From: Aquisalimonas sp.
Lineage (GTDB): Bacteria > Pseudomonadota > Gammaproteobacteria > Nitrococcales > Aquisalimonadaceae
DNA length: 5,191 bases
Assembly (NCBI GenBank): GCA_007127625.1
Contig: SKYZ01000118.1
Location: 1-5,191, forward strand
Direction of reading: 5' to 3'
Shown here: in pieces, positions 5,043-5,191 of the stretch
Layout: every line of letters begins with the position of its first letter
How positions within the stretch are numbered: the first letter of the stretch is position 1
Translations under genes and position numbers: made by a program
The notes under the pieces: model-generated
What the model was told of the DNA's origin: nothing
Database searches by the model: none
Seen by the model: only the letters and a program-made list of their open reading frames with translations

Positions 5043-5191
5043 ATGGAGTTCATCTACGACTTCGGGCTGTTTCTTAGCAAGGCGGCCACACTGGTGATCG
5101 CGGTTCTGGTCGTGGCGGCGGGCATTGCCGCCCTGGCCGGTCGCGACCGCGAGCAGGGCCGCGAATCCCTGCGGGTGCGCAAGCTCAACCA
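5043..5191 (+). CDS. sohB: SohB-like inner-membrane S49-family peptidase, N-terminal fragment (runs off window end)
   Basis: The first 49 codons begin MEFIYDFGLFLSKAATLV, closely resembling the start of E. coli SohB (ME...YGLFLAK...). A membrane helix follows (about residues 8-32), then a charged stretch GRDREQGRESLRVRKLN. SohB is an inner-membrane serine peptidase related to SppA; the family acts on membrane-associated peptides, and the catalytic domain would lie beyond the window. The gene has its own strong Shine-Dalgarno and is separated from the MFS gene by 105 nt with a hairpin, so it is probably a separate transcription unit and a conserved chromosomal neighbour rather than part of the lipid operon. 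A weak TACGCT (4964-4969) might be its -10. The call rests only on the N-terminus. Confidence 0.8.
   Translation, partial: MEFIYDFGLFLSKAATLVIAVLVVAAGIAALAGRDREQGRESLRVRKLN

Overview
The window looks like a chromosomal stretch of a GC-rich gammaproteobacterium. The evidence is uniformly GC-rich DNA with tightly packed genes, and a downstream gene that starts like SohB, an inner-membrane S49 peptidase typical of gammaproteobacteria. A lineage such as Ectothiorhodospiraceae or Halomonadaceae would fit, but the sequence does not settle it. There are no RNA genes, mobile elements or CRISPR arrays.

Layout. Positions 1-104 (minus strand) hold the first 34 codons of a TetR/AcrR-type repressor that starts at TTG. 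A divergent regulatory gap follows (105-285), with an AT-rich island near 241-270 that contains a candidate -10 element and two direct repeats set 11 bp apart. Four plus-strand genes form a compact operon: an FAD-dependent oxidoreductase of the COG2907 type (286-1605), a DUF1365 protein (1613-2386), a cyclopropane-fatty-acid-synthase-family methyltransferase (2386-3627) and a 12-helix MFS transporter of the GPH/MelB type (3624-4937). The 7-nt gap and the TGATG and TTGA overlaps imply co-transcription and probably translational coupling. A strong GC-rich hairpin at 4979-5013 lies before the start of sohB (5043 to the window end).

How the genes may work together. The set FAD oxidoreductase, DUF1365, Cfa-like protein, MFS is a recurring bacterial neighbourhood. 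In some bacteria related genes belong to light or singlet-oxygen regulons (ECF sigma-E/ChrR, or B12-dependent MerR-type LitR/CarH) and are tied to modified membrane acyl chains, including methylated and furan fatty acids. Here the Cfa-like protein keeps the SAM-binding site but differs from E. coli Cfa at two of five bicarbonate-pocket residues (Cys to Ser, His to Gln). That makes methylation without ring closure a reasonable hypothesis. The FAD enzyme could then oxidise or desaturate the methylated chain, and the transporter, which lacks the sugar-binding acidic residues of MelB, could move a lipid-type substrate. The gene families are well supported; the pathway assignment is inference.
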